From Flavobacterium limnophilum (GTDB lineage: Bacteria > Bacteroidota > Bacteroidia > Flavobacteriales > Flavobacteriaceae), in NCBI RefSeq assembly GCF_027111315.2, contig NZ_CP114289.2, positions 2,852,001 through 2,916,000 of the forward strand: 64,000 nucleotides of DNA, in the 5' to 3' direction. This document shows, one piece after another, positions 8,090 through 16,669 of this stretch. A program made the translations under genes and the position numbers. Under the pieces are notes generated by a model that was given only the letters and a program-made list of their open reading frames with translations, searched no databases and was not told the DNA's origin. How positions within the stretch are numbered: the stretch's first letter is position 1; every line of letters begins with the position of its first letter.

Positions 8090-9994
8090 ATGAAAAAATC
8101 AATTACACTATACTGTTTAATGCTAATCGCAAATTTCACATTAGCACAAAATACTGATATTAAAATAATTGATTCTTTAAAATATGAATTAAGAAAAGCT
8201 AAAGTAGATACAGCCAAGATAAATATACTAAATGAGTTGTCCAGCAAAAATTTTTATTCCAATCCAATGGAAGGAATGCGATATGGTGAAATTGCATTAA
8301 ATCTGGCAACTAAAATAAAATGGAAAAAAGGGATGGCTATTGCAAATGACCACATAGGCGTTTGCCATTGGGTTACCGCAAATTTTCCAAAATCGATAGC
8401 GTATTTCCAAAATTCATTGTCCAACTATCAAGACTTAAAAGATCAAGTTGGCATTGCTGGTGCATACAACCACCTCGGATCACTTCATTTGGAAATAAAA
8501 AAATACAAGCAGGCTGTTTTTTACTTCATTGAAGCCTACAAAATAGATCGATTAACCTCGAATAAAAATCAGACGGCTAATGATCTTACTGGAATTGGCG
8601 ATGCTTTTTTCAAAACAAATAATTATTCCAAAGCAATTGAATACTATCTAAAAGCTAAAGACCTCTATTTTACGGTCTATAATTTCTATGGCGTTGGTGA
8701 ATCCTACATTAATATTGGGAAAGCCTATTCAAATAAAAAGGAATACTCGGACGCTTTAGTTAATTTCAACAAAGCTCTTGATAATTTAAACAAAATAGAA
8801 GGTACAAAATATGATATTGGAAATGCTTATCTTGAAATGGGGAAAGCCTATTACAATTTGGCCATGGAAGACAAAAGTGCAAAAGCAAAAAACCTGAACC
8901 ATTCCCTAAAATACTCGAACAAGGCAATTAATACTTTTAATGAAATTAAAACATTCGACAAAATAAACGAATGCAACTTCGAATTATATAAAGCTTACAA
9001 AGAAACTGGCAACTATAAATTGGCGTTGGAATATCACGAGAAATACCTCAAAATTAAAGAAACGGTTTTAACCTATGAAAACAACGTCAAATTAGGTGAA
9101 CTTAAAACCAAACGTGAATTCGAATTAAAAGACAAAAAAATTGAAATACAAAATCTTAAAATAAAAAGCGAGTCCAGAAAAATATATTTATTAATTTCTA
9201 TCATAATTACTATTTTAATTCTTTTCTCTGTCTTTTTATGGTTGTATTTATCTAAAAGAAGCCGAAATAAATTATTGTTGGAAAAAAATATGGAGATTTC
9301 CAATGCCAACAAGCAGAAAGACCGATTTTTTTCGATTATTGCCCATGATCTAAGAGGGCCTTTTATTGGATTTCTAGGTTTAACAGAATTACTGGCCTCA
9401 GAAATTGACACTATGGATAAAGAAGAAATTCAATTTATGGCAGCAAATTTGAAAAGCTCCGCACAAAACTTGGAGACCCTTCTGGAAAACCTCTTGGAAT
9501 GGTCCAGTATGGAGCAAGGACTGATTCCATTTACACCGATAAAAAACAATTTACATCAAATAACAGAAGAATGTATTTCAATTTTACAAGCTGCAGCAGC
9601 AAAAAAAGAACTACAAATCCAAGACAAATTAACGGATGACACCACCGTTTTTGCCGATAATTACATGCTGCACGCCATAATTCGCAATATTTTGTCGAAT
9701 GCCGTAAAGTTTACTCCAAAAGGAGGCATCATTTCCATTCAATCAAAAAAAGACTCAAAAAACACCATCTTTTCCATAACTGATAGCGGAATAGGAATGA
9801 ATGCTAAAATGATTGAAAACATATTCAAACTGGATGTTAAAACAAACAGAAAAGGAACCGAAAACGAGCTGAGTTCAGGTTTAGGCTTGATACTTTGCAA
9901 AGAATTTGTAGAAAAGCACGGCGGCAAAATATGGGTCGAAAGTGAAGAAAACAAAGGAACTACATTTTATTGCAGTTTTCCTTTTGCAGAATGA
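8090..9994 (+). CDS. TPR-containing sensor histidine kinase
   Basis: This 634-residue membrane kinase starts at the ATG at 8090, giving a signal peptide ending near LAQ. A periplasmic or extracytoplasmic array of tetratricopeptide repeats follows (about residues 40-350), then a coiled coil, one transmembrane helix (LLISIIITILILFSVFLWL), and a HisKA domain with FSIIAHDLRGP carrying the phospho-acceptor His. The HATPase domain has NILSNAVKF (N box), DSGIGM (G1) and GLGLILCKEF (G2). No response regulator is adjacent, so it is an orphan kinase. This architecture is common in Bacteroidota. The signal it senses is unknown. Confidence 0.88.
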   Translation: MKKSITLYCLMLIANFTLAQNTDIKIIDSLKYELRKAKVDTAKINILNELSSKNFYSNPMEGMRYGEIALNLATKIKWKKGMAIANDHIGVCHWVTANFPKSIAYFQNSLSNYQDLKDQVGIAGAYNHLGSLHLEIKKYKQAVFYFIEAYKIDRLTSNKNQTANDLTGIGDAFFKTNNYSKAIEYYLKAKDLYFTVYNFYGVGESYINIGKAYSNKKEYSDALVNFNKALDNLNKIEGTKYDIGNAYLEMGKAYYNLAMEDKSAKAKNLNHSLKYSNKAINTFNEIKTFDKINECNFELYKAYKETGNYKLALEYHEKYLKIKETVLTYENNVKLGELKTKREFELKDKKIEIQNLKIKSESRKIYLLISIIITILILFSVFLWLYLSKRSRNKLLLEKNMEISNANKQKDRFFSIIAHDLRGPFIGFLGLTELLASEIDTMDKEEIQFMAANLKSSAQNLETLLENLLEWSSMEQGLIPFTPIKNNLHQITEECISILQAAAAKKELQIQDKLTDDTTVFADNYMLHAIIRNILSNAVKFTPKGGIISIQSKKDSKNTIFSITDSGIGMNAKMIENIFKLDVKTNRKGTENELSSGLGLILCKEFVEKHGGKIWVESEENKGTTFYCSFPFAE

Positions 9995-10126
9995 TAATCC
10001 ATATCTACAATGCTATTTCACTATATTTGTTTAATATAAAAATAGATTGAAATCATAAAGAAATTTTCTACAAAACAGTTTCTATATTTTTATGTTGAAC
10101 CTTATAAATAACTCTAATATTAAATC

Positions 10127-11179
10127 ATGGATATCTTATGTAACCTTCCATATGGTATGGATAAAGTAATAGAGCTACTAATTAATAAAAAATGGTTAAT
10201 CTCTACATTTGAAATTGAAGAAAATGCTCATTATAATCCTGCAAATTATATTTATAATATACAGATACATAAATCCAAATACATTCTTTTAATTGATACA
10301 AATATCTTTAGTTTCATTGTAAATTCATTTAAACAGAATACACCAAAGGATATTCATAGAGAGGCAATAGCTTTGATTGCCTTCTGTCAGTTTGCAGAAA
10401 TAAACATTGATGTTAGTTTGCCTATATACGAGTATATAAGGTTTAACAAAGAAAAACAAAAAGAAGCATTTGAAAAGTTAGAATTATTTTTTAAAATAGA
10501 TGATTCACCCAACAATCAAAGTCTTATAGATTATGCTATTGGAAAACGAAATAATTATACAATTAATGAAACTAAAGATGTTTCAGATGGTACAAAAAAA
10601 ATGATTGAATGGTATAACAAATATCAGAATCTTGTACAATGGGATTCCACCTATTTAATCATACTGAAAATCACAGAACTTAATTTGTTAGAAAACATTT
10701 CAAACATTAAAAAATTTGAAATATTTATGAATTGGCAACATTCTGAATTTAGATTTTCTATGATTGGTAGTATATATTCAATAATAATGTTTAGTTCTAT
10801 AAGAACAAAAGGAATGATGAAATACAAACCCACAGCAACTTTTGAAGAAAAAAGAAATCAAATTGACAATATGACATGGGACTTCTATTTTATGATAAAT
10901 TATTACGAACGTCTTAAGAAAAAAACTCTTGAAGAAGAAATATTAACTGCAACTGACGATAAAGTAATTAAATTTATGTTTAAAATATTAGTTGATGTTA
11001 ATAATTCTGGTAAAATAGAAACACTATCTAAATATTTAAAAAAACAAGATTTTGAAATGATCGAAATTTACAAAAAGTTTGTCAAAAACAAAGATGGACG
11101 CAAATTTAAAGATGGTCGTTTTCAAGATGATTATCATCGAGAAAAGTTAAAAAAACAGCTTGAAACCTGTTTATTATAA
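10127..11179 (+). CDS. hypothetical protein with a PIN-like N-terminal motif
   Basis: I do not recognise this 350-residue protein. It is AT-rich compared with its neighbours and has no signal peptide or clear membrane segment. A hydrophobic strand followed by an acidic residue, YILLIDTNIF (residues 52-61), resembles the first catalytic Asp of PIN-domain nucleases, and further acidic positions (TWDFYF near 250, TDDKVIKF near 275) could complete such a site. The C-terminus is basic (KDGRKFKDGRF). It stands alone between a kinase gene and carB, which fits a horizontally acquired orphan. The nuclease idea is a motif-based guess. Confidence 0.55.
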   Translation: MDILCNLPYGMDKVIELLINKKWLISTFEIEENAHYNPANYIYNIQIHKSKYILLIDTNIFSFIVNSFKQNTPKDIHREAIALIAFCQFAEINIDVSLPIYEYIRFNKEKQKEAFEKLELFFKIDDSPNNQSLIDYAIGKRNNYTINETKDVSDGTKKMIEWYNKYQNLVQWDSTYLIILKITELNLLENISNIKKFEIFMNWQHSEFRFSMIGSIYSIIMFSSIRTKGMMKYKPTATFEEKRNQIDNMTWDFYFMINYYERLKKKTLEEEILTATDDKVIKFMFKILVDVNNSGKIETLSKYLKKQDFEMIEIYKKFVKNKDGRKFKDGRFQDDYHREKLKKQLETCLL

Positions 11180-11289
11180 ATATGCACTAATAATTCAGAC
11201 CGCTCGAACATACACAAAATCTAGCATCACAAAGTATCTTTTAAAAAACAAACGTTTATAAAATCCTTATTACTACTCTACGATAAACA

Positions 11290-11317
11290 AAAAAAAAGCC
11301 CCAACCGGGGCTTTTTC
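11290..11317. terminator. terminator downstream of carB
   Basis: AAAGCCCC and GGGGCTTT form a strong stem around a four-base loop (AACC), with A- and T-runs on both sides. It ends carB on the minus strand and could also stop the convergent hypothetical gene. Confidence 0.82.
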
Positions 11318-11335
11318 AATATATAAAAATCAAGC

Positions 11336-14191
11336 TTATTTGCTCAAATACATTTTTCTTCTGGAGTACAATTCGTAGAATTGGTCGTCTTTCAAATCGT
11401 CAATAAACAAGATACTTTCTCCTGTTGATTTCATTTCTGGCCCCAATGCTTTGTTCACGTTTTGGAACTTGCTGAAAGAGAAAACCGGTTGTTTGATGGC
11501 ATATCCTTTCAATTGTGGATTGAAATCAAAATCGGTTACTTTCTTTTCGCCCAACATTACTTTCGTAGCATAGTTTACGTAAGGCTCTCCGTAAGCTTTC
11601 GCAATAAACGGAACCGTGCGAGACGCTCTAGGATTGGCTTCGATGATATAAACCGTATCGTCTTTAATCGCAAACTGGATATTGATTAAACCAACTGTTT
11701 TTAAAGCTCTCGCGATTTTCTCAGTATGATCTTTTATTTGTTGCATCACGAATTCACCCAAGTTAAACGGTGGCAAAGTCGCATTACTGTCTCCCGAGTG
11801 AACTCCACAAGGCTCGATATGCTCCATAATTCCTATGATGTACACATTGCCGTCAGCATCACAAATCGCATCGGCTTCGGCTTCGATTGCTCCTGCCAAA
11901 TAATGGTCTAACAGCAATTTATTGCCTGGTATCGATTTCAACAAGTTGATAACGTGTTCTTCCAATTCTTTTTTGTTGATCACGATTTTCATTCCCTGAC
12001 CACCCAATACATAAGAAGGACGAATCAATAAAGGAAAGTCTAAAGTATCCGCCAAAGCTGAAGCTTCGTCAGCCGTTTCGGCAATTCCGAATTGTGGGAA
12101 AGGAATATGCAATTCCGTCAACAAATCAGAGAAACGGCCCCTGTCTTCAGCTAAATCCAAAGCATCAAAACTGGTTCCTATGATTTTAATTCCGTATTTA
12201 GACAGTTTTTCGGCCAATTTCAAGGCAGTTTGTCCACCCAATTGCACGATTACACCTTCCGGTTTTTCGTGTTGGATAATGTCGTAAATATGCTCCCAAA
12301 ATACGGGCTCGAAATACAATTTGTCGGCCGTGTCAAAATCAGTCGAAACTGTTTCTGGATTACAGTTGATCATTATCGTTTCATAACCACATTCTTTGGC
12401 AGCCAAAACCCCGTGAACACAAGAATAATCAAACTCGATTCCTTGTCCAATTCTATTTGGTCCTGAACCCAAGACAACTATTTTCTTTTTATCGGTTACG
12501 ATACTTTCGTTGTGAACATAACGCTCACCATTGGCTTTTTCGATTTCAGCCTCGAAAGTGGAGTAATAATATGGTGTTTTTGCGGTGAATTCCGCAGCAC
12601 AAGTATCCACCAATTTAAACACACGATTGATGTTCATTTCTGAACGCAAGTTGTAAACTTCACTTTCCTTGGAGTTCATCATATGAGCAATTTGTCTGTC
12701 GGCAAAACCTTTTTGTTTCGCTTCCAACAACAATTCTCTTGGCAAAGTGGCTACAGTATAGTTGGAAATTTCTTTTTCTAAAACATAAAGTTCTTCATAT
12801 TGTTTCAAGAACCACATATCGATTTTGGTGATTTCGTGAATGCGACTCAATGGAATTCCCATCGCGATGGCATCATAAATCACGAAAACACGATCCCAAC
12901 TTGCAAAAGTCAGTTTCTCGATAATTTGTTCATAGTTGGTGTAACCTTTTCCATCGGCTCCCAATCCATTTCTTTTGATTTCCAAAGATTGTGTGGCTTT
13001 GTGCAAGGCTTCTTGGAACGAACGTCCAATTCCCATTACTTCCCCAACGGATTTCATTTGAAGTCCCAAAGTTCTGTCGGCTCCTTCAAATTTATCGAAG
13101 TTCCAACGTGGTATTTTCACGATTACATAATCCAAAGTCGGCTCGAACAAAGCAGAAGTTGATTTGGTGATTTGGTTTTGCAATTCATCTAGGTTGTAAC
13201 CCAAAGCCAGTTTAGAAGCAATTTTTGCAATTGGATAACCTGTCGCTTTCGATGCCAAAGCCGATGAACGAGACACACGAGGATTGATTTCAATCGCCAC
13301 AATATCTTCCTTTTCGTCTGGTGAAACGGCAAACTGCACGTTACAACCTCCGGCAAAATTTCCGATGCTTCTCATCATCAAGATCGCCATGTCACGCAAT
13401 TTTTGGAAAGTCGTGTCAGACAAGGTCATCGCAGGCGCAACAGTAATCGAATCTCCAGTGTGGATTCCCATTGGATCCATATTTTCGATAGAACAGATAA
13501 TCACGACGTTGTCGTTTTTATCTCTCAACAACTCTAATTCATATTCTTTCCAACCGATTAAAGCTTTGTCAATCAAAACTTCGTGAATTGGTGACATTTC
13601 TAATCCATAAGTTAGCTTTTCGTCAAATTCTTCTTTAGTATGCACGAATGCTGCTCCAGTTCCTCCCAAAGTAAACGAAGGACGAATTACCAATGGAAAT
13701 CCAAATTCCTGCGCAATTTCTTTTCCTTCCAAGAAAGAAGTAGCTGTTTTAGCTGGTGCAGTAGGAACTCCAATTTTTGCCAAAAGCTGTTTGAATTGCT
13801 CCCTGTCTTCGGTAATATTGATGGCATTTACATCCACTCCAATCATTCGAACCCCAAAATCTTGCCAAATTCCTTTTTCGTCTGCCTCTAAACACAAGTT
13901 CAAAGCAGTTTGCCCACCCATTGTTGGCAAAACAGCATCAATTTGCGGATGTGCTTTCAGGATTTCAATAATGGATTTGGTGGTCAATGGTTTCAAATAA
14001 ATATGATCGGCCATAGATGGGTCGGTCATAATAGTTGCAGGATTCGAGTTAATCAAGATAACCTCAATTCCTTCTTCGCGTATGGAACGTGCCGATTGGG
14101 AACCTGCATAATCAAATTCGCAAGCTTGACCAATCACGATTGGACCTGAACCTATAATTAAAACCGATTTTATGGAGTTGTCTTTTGGCAT
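11336..14191 (-). CDS. carB: carbamoyl phosphate synthase large subunit
   Basis: This 951-residue enzyme makes carbamoyl phosphate from glutamine-derived ammonia, bicarbonate and two ATP for pyrimidine and arginine synthesis. It contains two ATP-grasp halves: the first begins at IIGSGPIVIGQACEFDYAG-type sequence (residues about 12-30), the second repeats it at VLGSGPNRIGQGIEFDY (about 570). It stops at RRKMYLSK and lacks the roughly 120-residue C-terminal MGS-like regulatory domain of the E. coli enzyme, which binds UMP and ornithine. Short CarB proteins of this type are usual in flavobacteria as far as I know. The small subunit carA is not in the window. Confidence 0.95.
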   Translation of the reverse strand: MPKDNSIKSVLIIGSGPIVIGQACEFDYAGSQSARSIREEGIEVILINSNPATIMTDPSMADHIYLKPLTTKSIIEILKAHPQIDAVLPTMGGQTALNLCLEADEKGIWQDFGVRMIGVDVNAINITEDREQFKQLLAKIGVPTAPAKTATSFLEGKEIAQEFGFPLVIRPSFTLGGTGAAFVHTKEEFDEKLTYGLEMSPIHEVLIDKALIGWKEYELELLRDKNDNVVIICSIENMDPMGIHTGDSITVAPAMTLSDTTFQKLRDMAILMMRSIGNFAGGCNVQFAVSPDEKEDIVAIEINPRVSRSSALASKATGYPIAKIASKLALGYNLDELQNQITKSTSALFEPTLDYVIVKIPRWNFDKFEGADRTLGLQMKSVGEVMGIGRSFQEALHKATQSLEIKRNGLGADGKGYTNYEQIIEKLTFASWDRVFVIYDAIAMGIPLSRIHEITKIDMWFLKQYEELYVLEKEISNYTVATLPRELLLEAKQKGFADRQIAHMMNSKESEVYNLRSEMNINRVFKLVDTCAAEFTAKTPYYYSTFEAEIEKANGERYVHNESIVTDKKKIVVLGSGPNRIGQGIEFDYSCVHGVLAAKECGYETIMINCNPETVSTDFDTADKLYFEPVFWEHIYDIIQHEKPEGVIVQLGGQTALKLAEKLSKYGIKIIGTSFDALDLAEDRGRFSDLLTELHIPFPQFGIAETADEASALADTLDFPLLIRPSYVLGGQGMKIVINKKELEEHVINLLKSIPGNKLLLDHYLAGAIEAEADAICDADGNVYIIGIMEHIEPCGVHSGDSNATLPPFNLGEFVMQQIKDHTEKIARALKTVGLINIQFAIKDDTVYIIEANPRASRTVPFIAKAYGEPYVNYATKVMLGEKKVTDFDFNPQLKGYAIKQPVFSFSKFQNVNKALGPEMKSTGESILFIDDLKDDQFYELYSRRKMYLSK

Positions 14192-14291
14192 TGTGTTGTT
14201 TTTGGTGTTTATTTTTTACTCAAAGCTGAAGATTTCAAGTCAGTTGAACTAGTTTAAATCTTGAACTTCAAACATTTTTAATGACAAGGTA

Positions 14292-14326
14292 TAAAAAAAG
14301 GCGATACTAATAACAGTAACGCCTTT
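14292..14326 (-). terminator. terminator of rpmH
   Basis: Read on the minus strand, AAAGGCG pairs with CGCCTTT, extended by a TACT/AGTA stem, and ends in a seven-base T-run 20 bases after the rpmH stop codon. Confidence 0.75.
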
Positions 14327-14345
14327 ATGTATGTTTATAAAAACA

Positions 14346-14507
14346 TTATTTTTTATGTCTAGGTTCGCTAGATACAGTCAATTTGTGTCTTCCTTTCGCT
14401 CTACGACGAGCTAGGACTTTTCTTCCATTTGCAGAAGCCATTCTGTCCATAAATCCGTGCTTATTTCTTCTTTTTCTTTTCGATGGTTGAAACGTTCTTT
14501 TGCTCAT
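14346..14507 (-). CDS. rpmH: 50S ribosomal protein L34
   Basis: This 53-residue, strongly basic protein has the L34 pattern [19 protein letters not shown] at its start, [18 protein letters not shown] in the middle, and ends in EPRHKK. L34 is part of the large ribosomal subunit near the exit-tunnel side. The start is the ATG at 14507. It lies alone between carB and a small TPR gene read the other way. It does not have the usual rnpA neighbour. Confidence 0.96.
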
Positions 14508-14643
14508 TGCTTTGTATCTTTAAAAAATGTATTTAATTGTCTTTGGTAGTTTTGAATTCTGTTATTCTAAAACCGAGTGCAAATATACAAAGACTTTTAT
14601 TTCTGGCAAGTGGTTTTATAATTTTTTTTTTAATTCCTTTTAC

Positions 14644-14651
14644 TATCTTTG
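14644..14651 (+). promoter_or_regulatory. Bacteroidota -7 element (TATCTTTG)
   Basis: TATCTTTG matches TAnnTTTG and lies 20 bases before the ATG at 14672. The -33 position is T-rich without a clear TTTG. Confidence 0.45.
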
Positions 14652-14671
14652 CTATCATAAATTTACACACT

Positions 14672-15187
14672 ATGTTTCCTAAAATTATTAAACTTATTCT
14701 CGCTGGACTTATCATCATTACTGGCATTTGGCAATTTACTGAATCCAATATTGGTAATGGAATCTTCCTTATATTATTGTCCGCCATTCCTATTTTTCTT
14801 TATTACAAAAACGAATTTATATTATTGGCCTTCCTAAAACTAAGAAAACAAGATTTCGAAGGTGCCAAAAAATGGTTGGCTTACATCAAAAACCCGGAAA
14901 CGGCTTTGGTAAGAAAACAACAAGGCTACTTCAATTATTTGCACGGAATTATGCTTTCGCAAACAAACATCAATCAATCCGAGAAATATTTCAAGAAAGC
15001 GATTGAATTGGGATTGTCAATGGATATGGATTTGGCCGTAGCCAAATTAAATCTTGCCGGAGTGGCCATGACCCGCAGAAGAAAACTCGAAGCCACTACT
15101 TTACTGAACGAAGCCAAAAAATTGGACAAACAGAATATGTTGGCAGACCAAATCAAGATGATGAAGGATCAGATGAAAAAAATATAA
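14672..15187 (+). CDS. small membrane protein with TPR-like C-terminus
   Basis: This 171-residue protein starts at the ATG at 14672, after a TATCTTTG promoter element; the longer frame from 14537 would begin upstream of that promoter. Two hydrophobic helices at the N-terminus (IKLILAGLIIITGIW and GIFLILLSAIPIFLYY) are followed by helical repeats of TPR type (EKYFKKAIELGL, ATTLLNEAKKLD). It is probably an inner-membrane protein with a cytoplasmic protein-binding part. Family members are common in flavobacteria. The function is unknown. Confidence 0.7.
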   Translation: MFPKIIKLILAGLIIITGIWQFTESNIGNGIFLILLSAIPIFLYYKNEFILLAFLKLRKQDFEGAKKWLAYIKNPETALVRKQQGYFNYLHGIMLSQTNINQSEKYFKKAIELGLSMDMDLAVAKLNLAGVAMTRRRKLEATTLLNEAKKLDKQNMLADQIKMMKDQMKKI

Positions 15188-15203
15188 CCCTCAACCCAAC
15201 CTG

Positions 15204-15240
15204 TCATTGTGAGTAACGAAGCAATCCAAAGAGGAGGAAA
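15204..15240 (+). repeat. dispersed intergenic repeat (CGAAGCAATC family)
   Basis: The stretch CTGTCATTGTGAGTAACGAAGCAATC follows the TPR gene; the core GTAACGAAGCAATC resembles a widespread Bacteroidota intergenic repeat. A divergent relative with GGCGAAGCAATC lies at 34022-34057. Confidence 0.45.
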
Positions 15241-15250
15241 ACAAAAAGAC

Positions 15251-15288
15251 GAAAAGGCGATTAGAAACAACTAATCGCCTTTTTTTTC
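15251..15288. terminator. bidirectional terminator
   Basis: AAAGGCGATTAG pairs perfectly with CTAATCGCCTTT around a six-base loop and is followed by a T-run. It separates the TPR gene from the convergent hydrolase gene. Confidence 0.85.
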
Positions 15289-15290
15289 TT

Positions 15291-15947
15291 TTATTCCAAT
15301 ATAATTCGAGGCAAGTTTTCGTTCAACCACTTGTATTTGGTTAGAATCATGATATGCGTCCCTCCTTTTACCACGACACAATTCTTGATATGCTTTATCG
15401 GAAAAACGGCGTCGGCATCCCCGTGAATATGAATCACTTTTCGATCCTCTTCTATTCTATTCCACAAAACCATTTGTTCTATGGCCCAATCCAAATAGAC
15501 CTTTTCACGCATCGACATGTATTTTTGATACAACCGGAGTCGTTGTTTGATTAGATTTCCAAAAGACAATTTCACTAACGACTCTATGTTTTGAAACAAA
15601 CTCGTAGGCATCAATTTATAGGCTTTGGTGGTCTTGGCTATTTTCATTGGAAGCGGCAGTTCCAAATTTGATTTGATGCTGGATATAATAATCAATTTCC
15701 TCAAATCAAGGAATTGCGCCATTTCTTGAACCAGGACTCCACCAAAAGAAACCCCAATCAAAACAGCCTTTTCTTGTTTTACCAATTTTGCCATTCTTTC
15801 AGCATAGTTCAACAAAGTTTCATTGTCCAAAGGAATTTCCCAATCCAGCAAATGGATTTCAAAAGTGGATTCAGGCAATTTAATGTTTTCAAAAATCAAT
15901 GAATTGGCCGCCAAACCAGGCATCATATAAACCGGGATTTTATTCAT
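15291..15947 (-). CDS. alpha/beta hydrolase
   Basis: This 218-residue soluble protein has an alpha/beta hydrolase fold. The nucleophile elbow is GVSFGG (Ser near residue 67), the acid is probably in HGDADAVFP (about 174-182), and the catalytic His is in KGGTHIMI (about 194-201). The short length and absence of a large cap suggest a small esterase or thioesterase. No pathway neighbours point to a substrate; it is monocistronic and has its own terminator. Confidence 0.8.
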   Translation of the reverse strand: MNKIPVYMMPGLAANSLIFENIKLPESTFEIHLLDWEIPLDNETLLNYAERMAKLVKQEKAVLIGVSFGGVLVQEMAQFLDLRKLIIISSIKSNLELPLPMKIAKTTKAYKLMPTSLFQNIESLVKLSFGNLIKQRLRLYQKYMSMREKVYLDWAIEQMVLWNRIEEDRKVIHIHGDADAVFPIKHIKNCVVVKGGTHIMILTKYKWLNENLPRIILE

Positions 15948-16315
15948 TTTTACAAGTTTTAATACTGTCTTCGCGGCAACAACTATTTATTGCCACGAAA
16001 TTTGTATAAAATTAATTTTTTTATTGGAACAACTTCAATTCCAAACCGACATTAACAATAAATCAAGACACGAGAACTATCGAAAGCAGATTTACAAGCC
16101 AAAGACATTCCAACCATGACTATTCCCCGACAAAGAACACTTTAGACAAAGATAGGCCTGAAAATCATTTGATATTGAAAATCAAATCAATATCTTTACA
16201 AATCTTATCATTCCTTAAGACAAAACCAACCGATTTTAATCCCATTTGAAATTAAAATCAATTCTGAATCAAAAACACTTTTGATCGAAACGCCAATAAA
16301 ATAAAACAAATTATT
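15948..16315. other. intergenic region with a likely promoter
   Basis: I find no gene in these 368 bases. A Bacteroidota-like promoter is present near 16168-16198; the rest shows no repeat or RNA structure I can support. Confidence 0.55.
16168..16198 (+). promoter_or_regulatory. Bacteroidota promoter upstream of the GNAT-like gene
   Basis: TTTG at 16168-16171 and TATCTTTA at 16191-16198 are 19 bases apart, the expected spacing for -33/-7 elements (one mismatch in the last -7 base). ATTTGAT and ATCAAAT at 16167-16173 and 16181-16187 form an inverted repeat overlapping the promoter, a possible operator. Confidence 0.5.
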
Positions 16316-16618
16316 ATGGATGCTGCAGTCATTATTGAAATCAAGGACAATACTTTTGCCAGACAATTTGAAACCATTACCGAAAAAGGATTGGTCACGG
16401 TGGAATATTCTTTTCAGGAGAAAAAAATTTTTTTGACAAAACTCAATGTCCCGGATTTATTTGACGACGAAGAATTCATTTCTAATTTGCTCAAGGAAAT
16501 CATGACACTCGCCATCGAAAGAAAACTAAAAGTGGTTCCCATTCTTCCCAAAATCGTTCTTTTCTTCAAAAAGAATCCAGTTTACAAGGAGTTGCTTCCT
16601 CCGGGAATTCGAATATAA
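16316..16618 (+). CDS. YjdJ/COG2388-type GNAT-fold protein lacking the acetyl-CoA loop
   Basis: This 100-residue protein aligns by eye with the small YjdJ-type GNAT acetyltransferases. It has an N-terminal beta meander (residues 5-45) and the closing helix-strand RKLKVVPILPKIVLFFKKNP, split here as RKLKVVPILP and KIVLFFKKNP (about 70-90), typical of that family. The segment between them reads LNVPDLFDDEEF. The usual RGxGxG/A pyrophosphate-binding loop is missing. It therefore probably does not bind acetyl-CoA in the normal way and may have another role. Confidence 0.68.
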   Translation: MDAAVIIEIKDNTFARQFETITEKGLVTVEYSFQEKKIFLTKLNVPDLFDDEEFISNLLKEIMTLAIERKLKVVPILPKIVLFFKKNPVYKELLPPGIRI

Positions 16619-16656
16619 AAAAGGGCTGTTTCGCCAAGAAACAGCCCTTTTTTATT
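16619..16656. terminator. bidirectional terminator
   Basis: GGGCTGTTTC (16623-16632) pairs with GAAACAGCCC (16638-16647) around GCCAA, with A- and T-runs outside. It separates two convergent genes. Confidence 0.87.
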
Positions 16657-16669
16657 TAAACACATCGGA

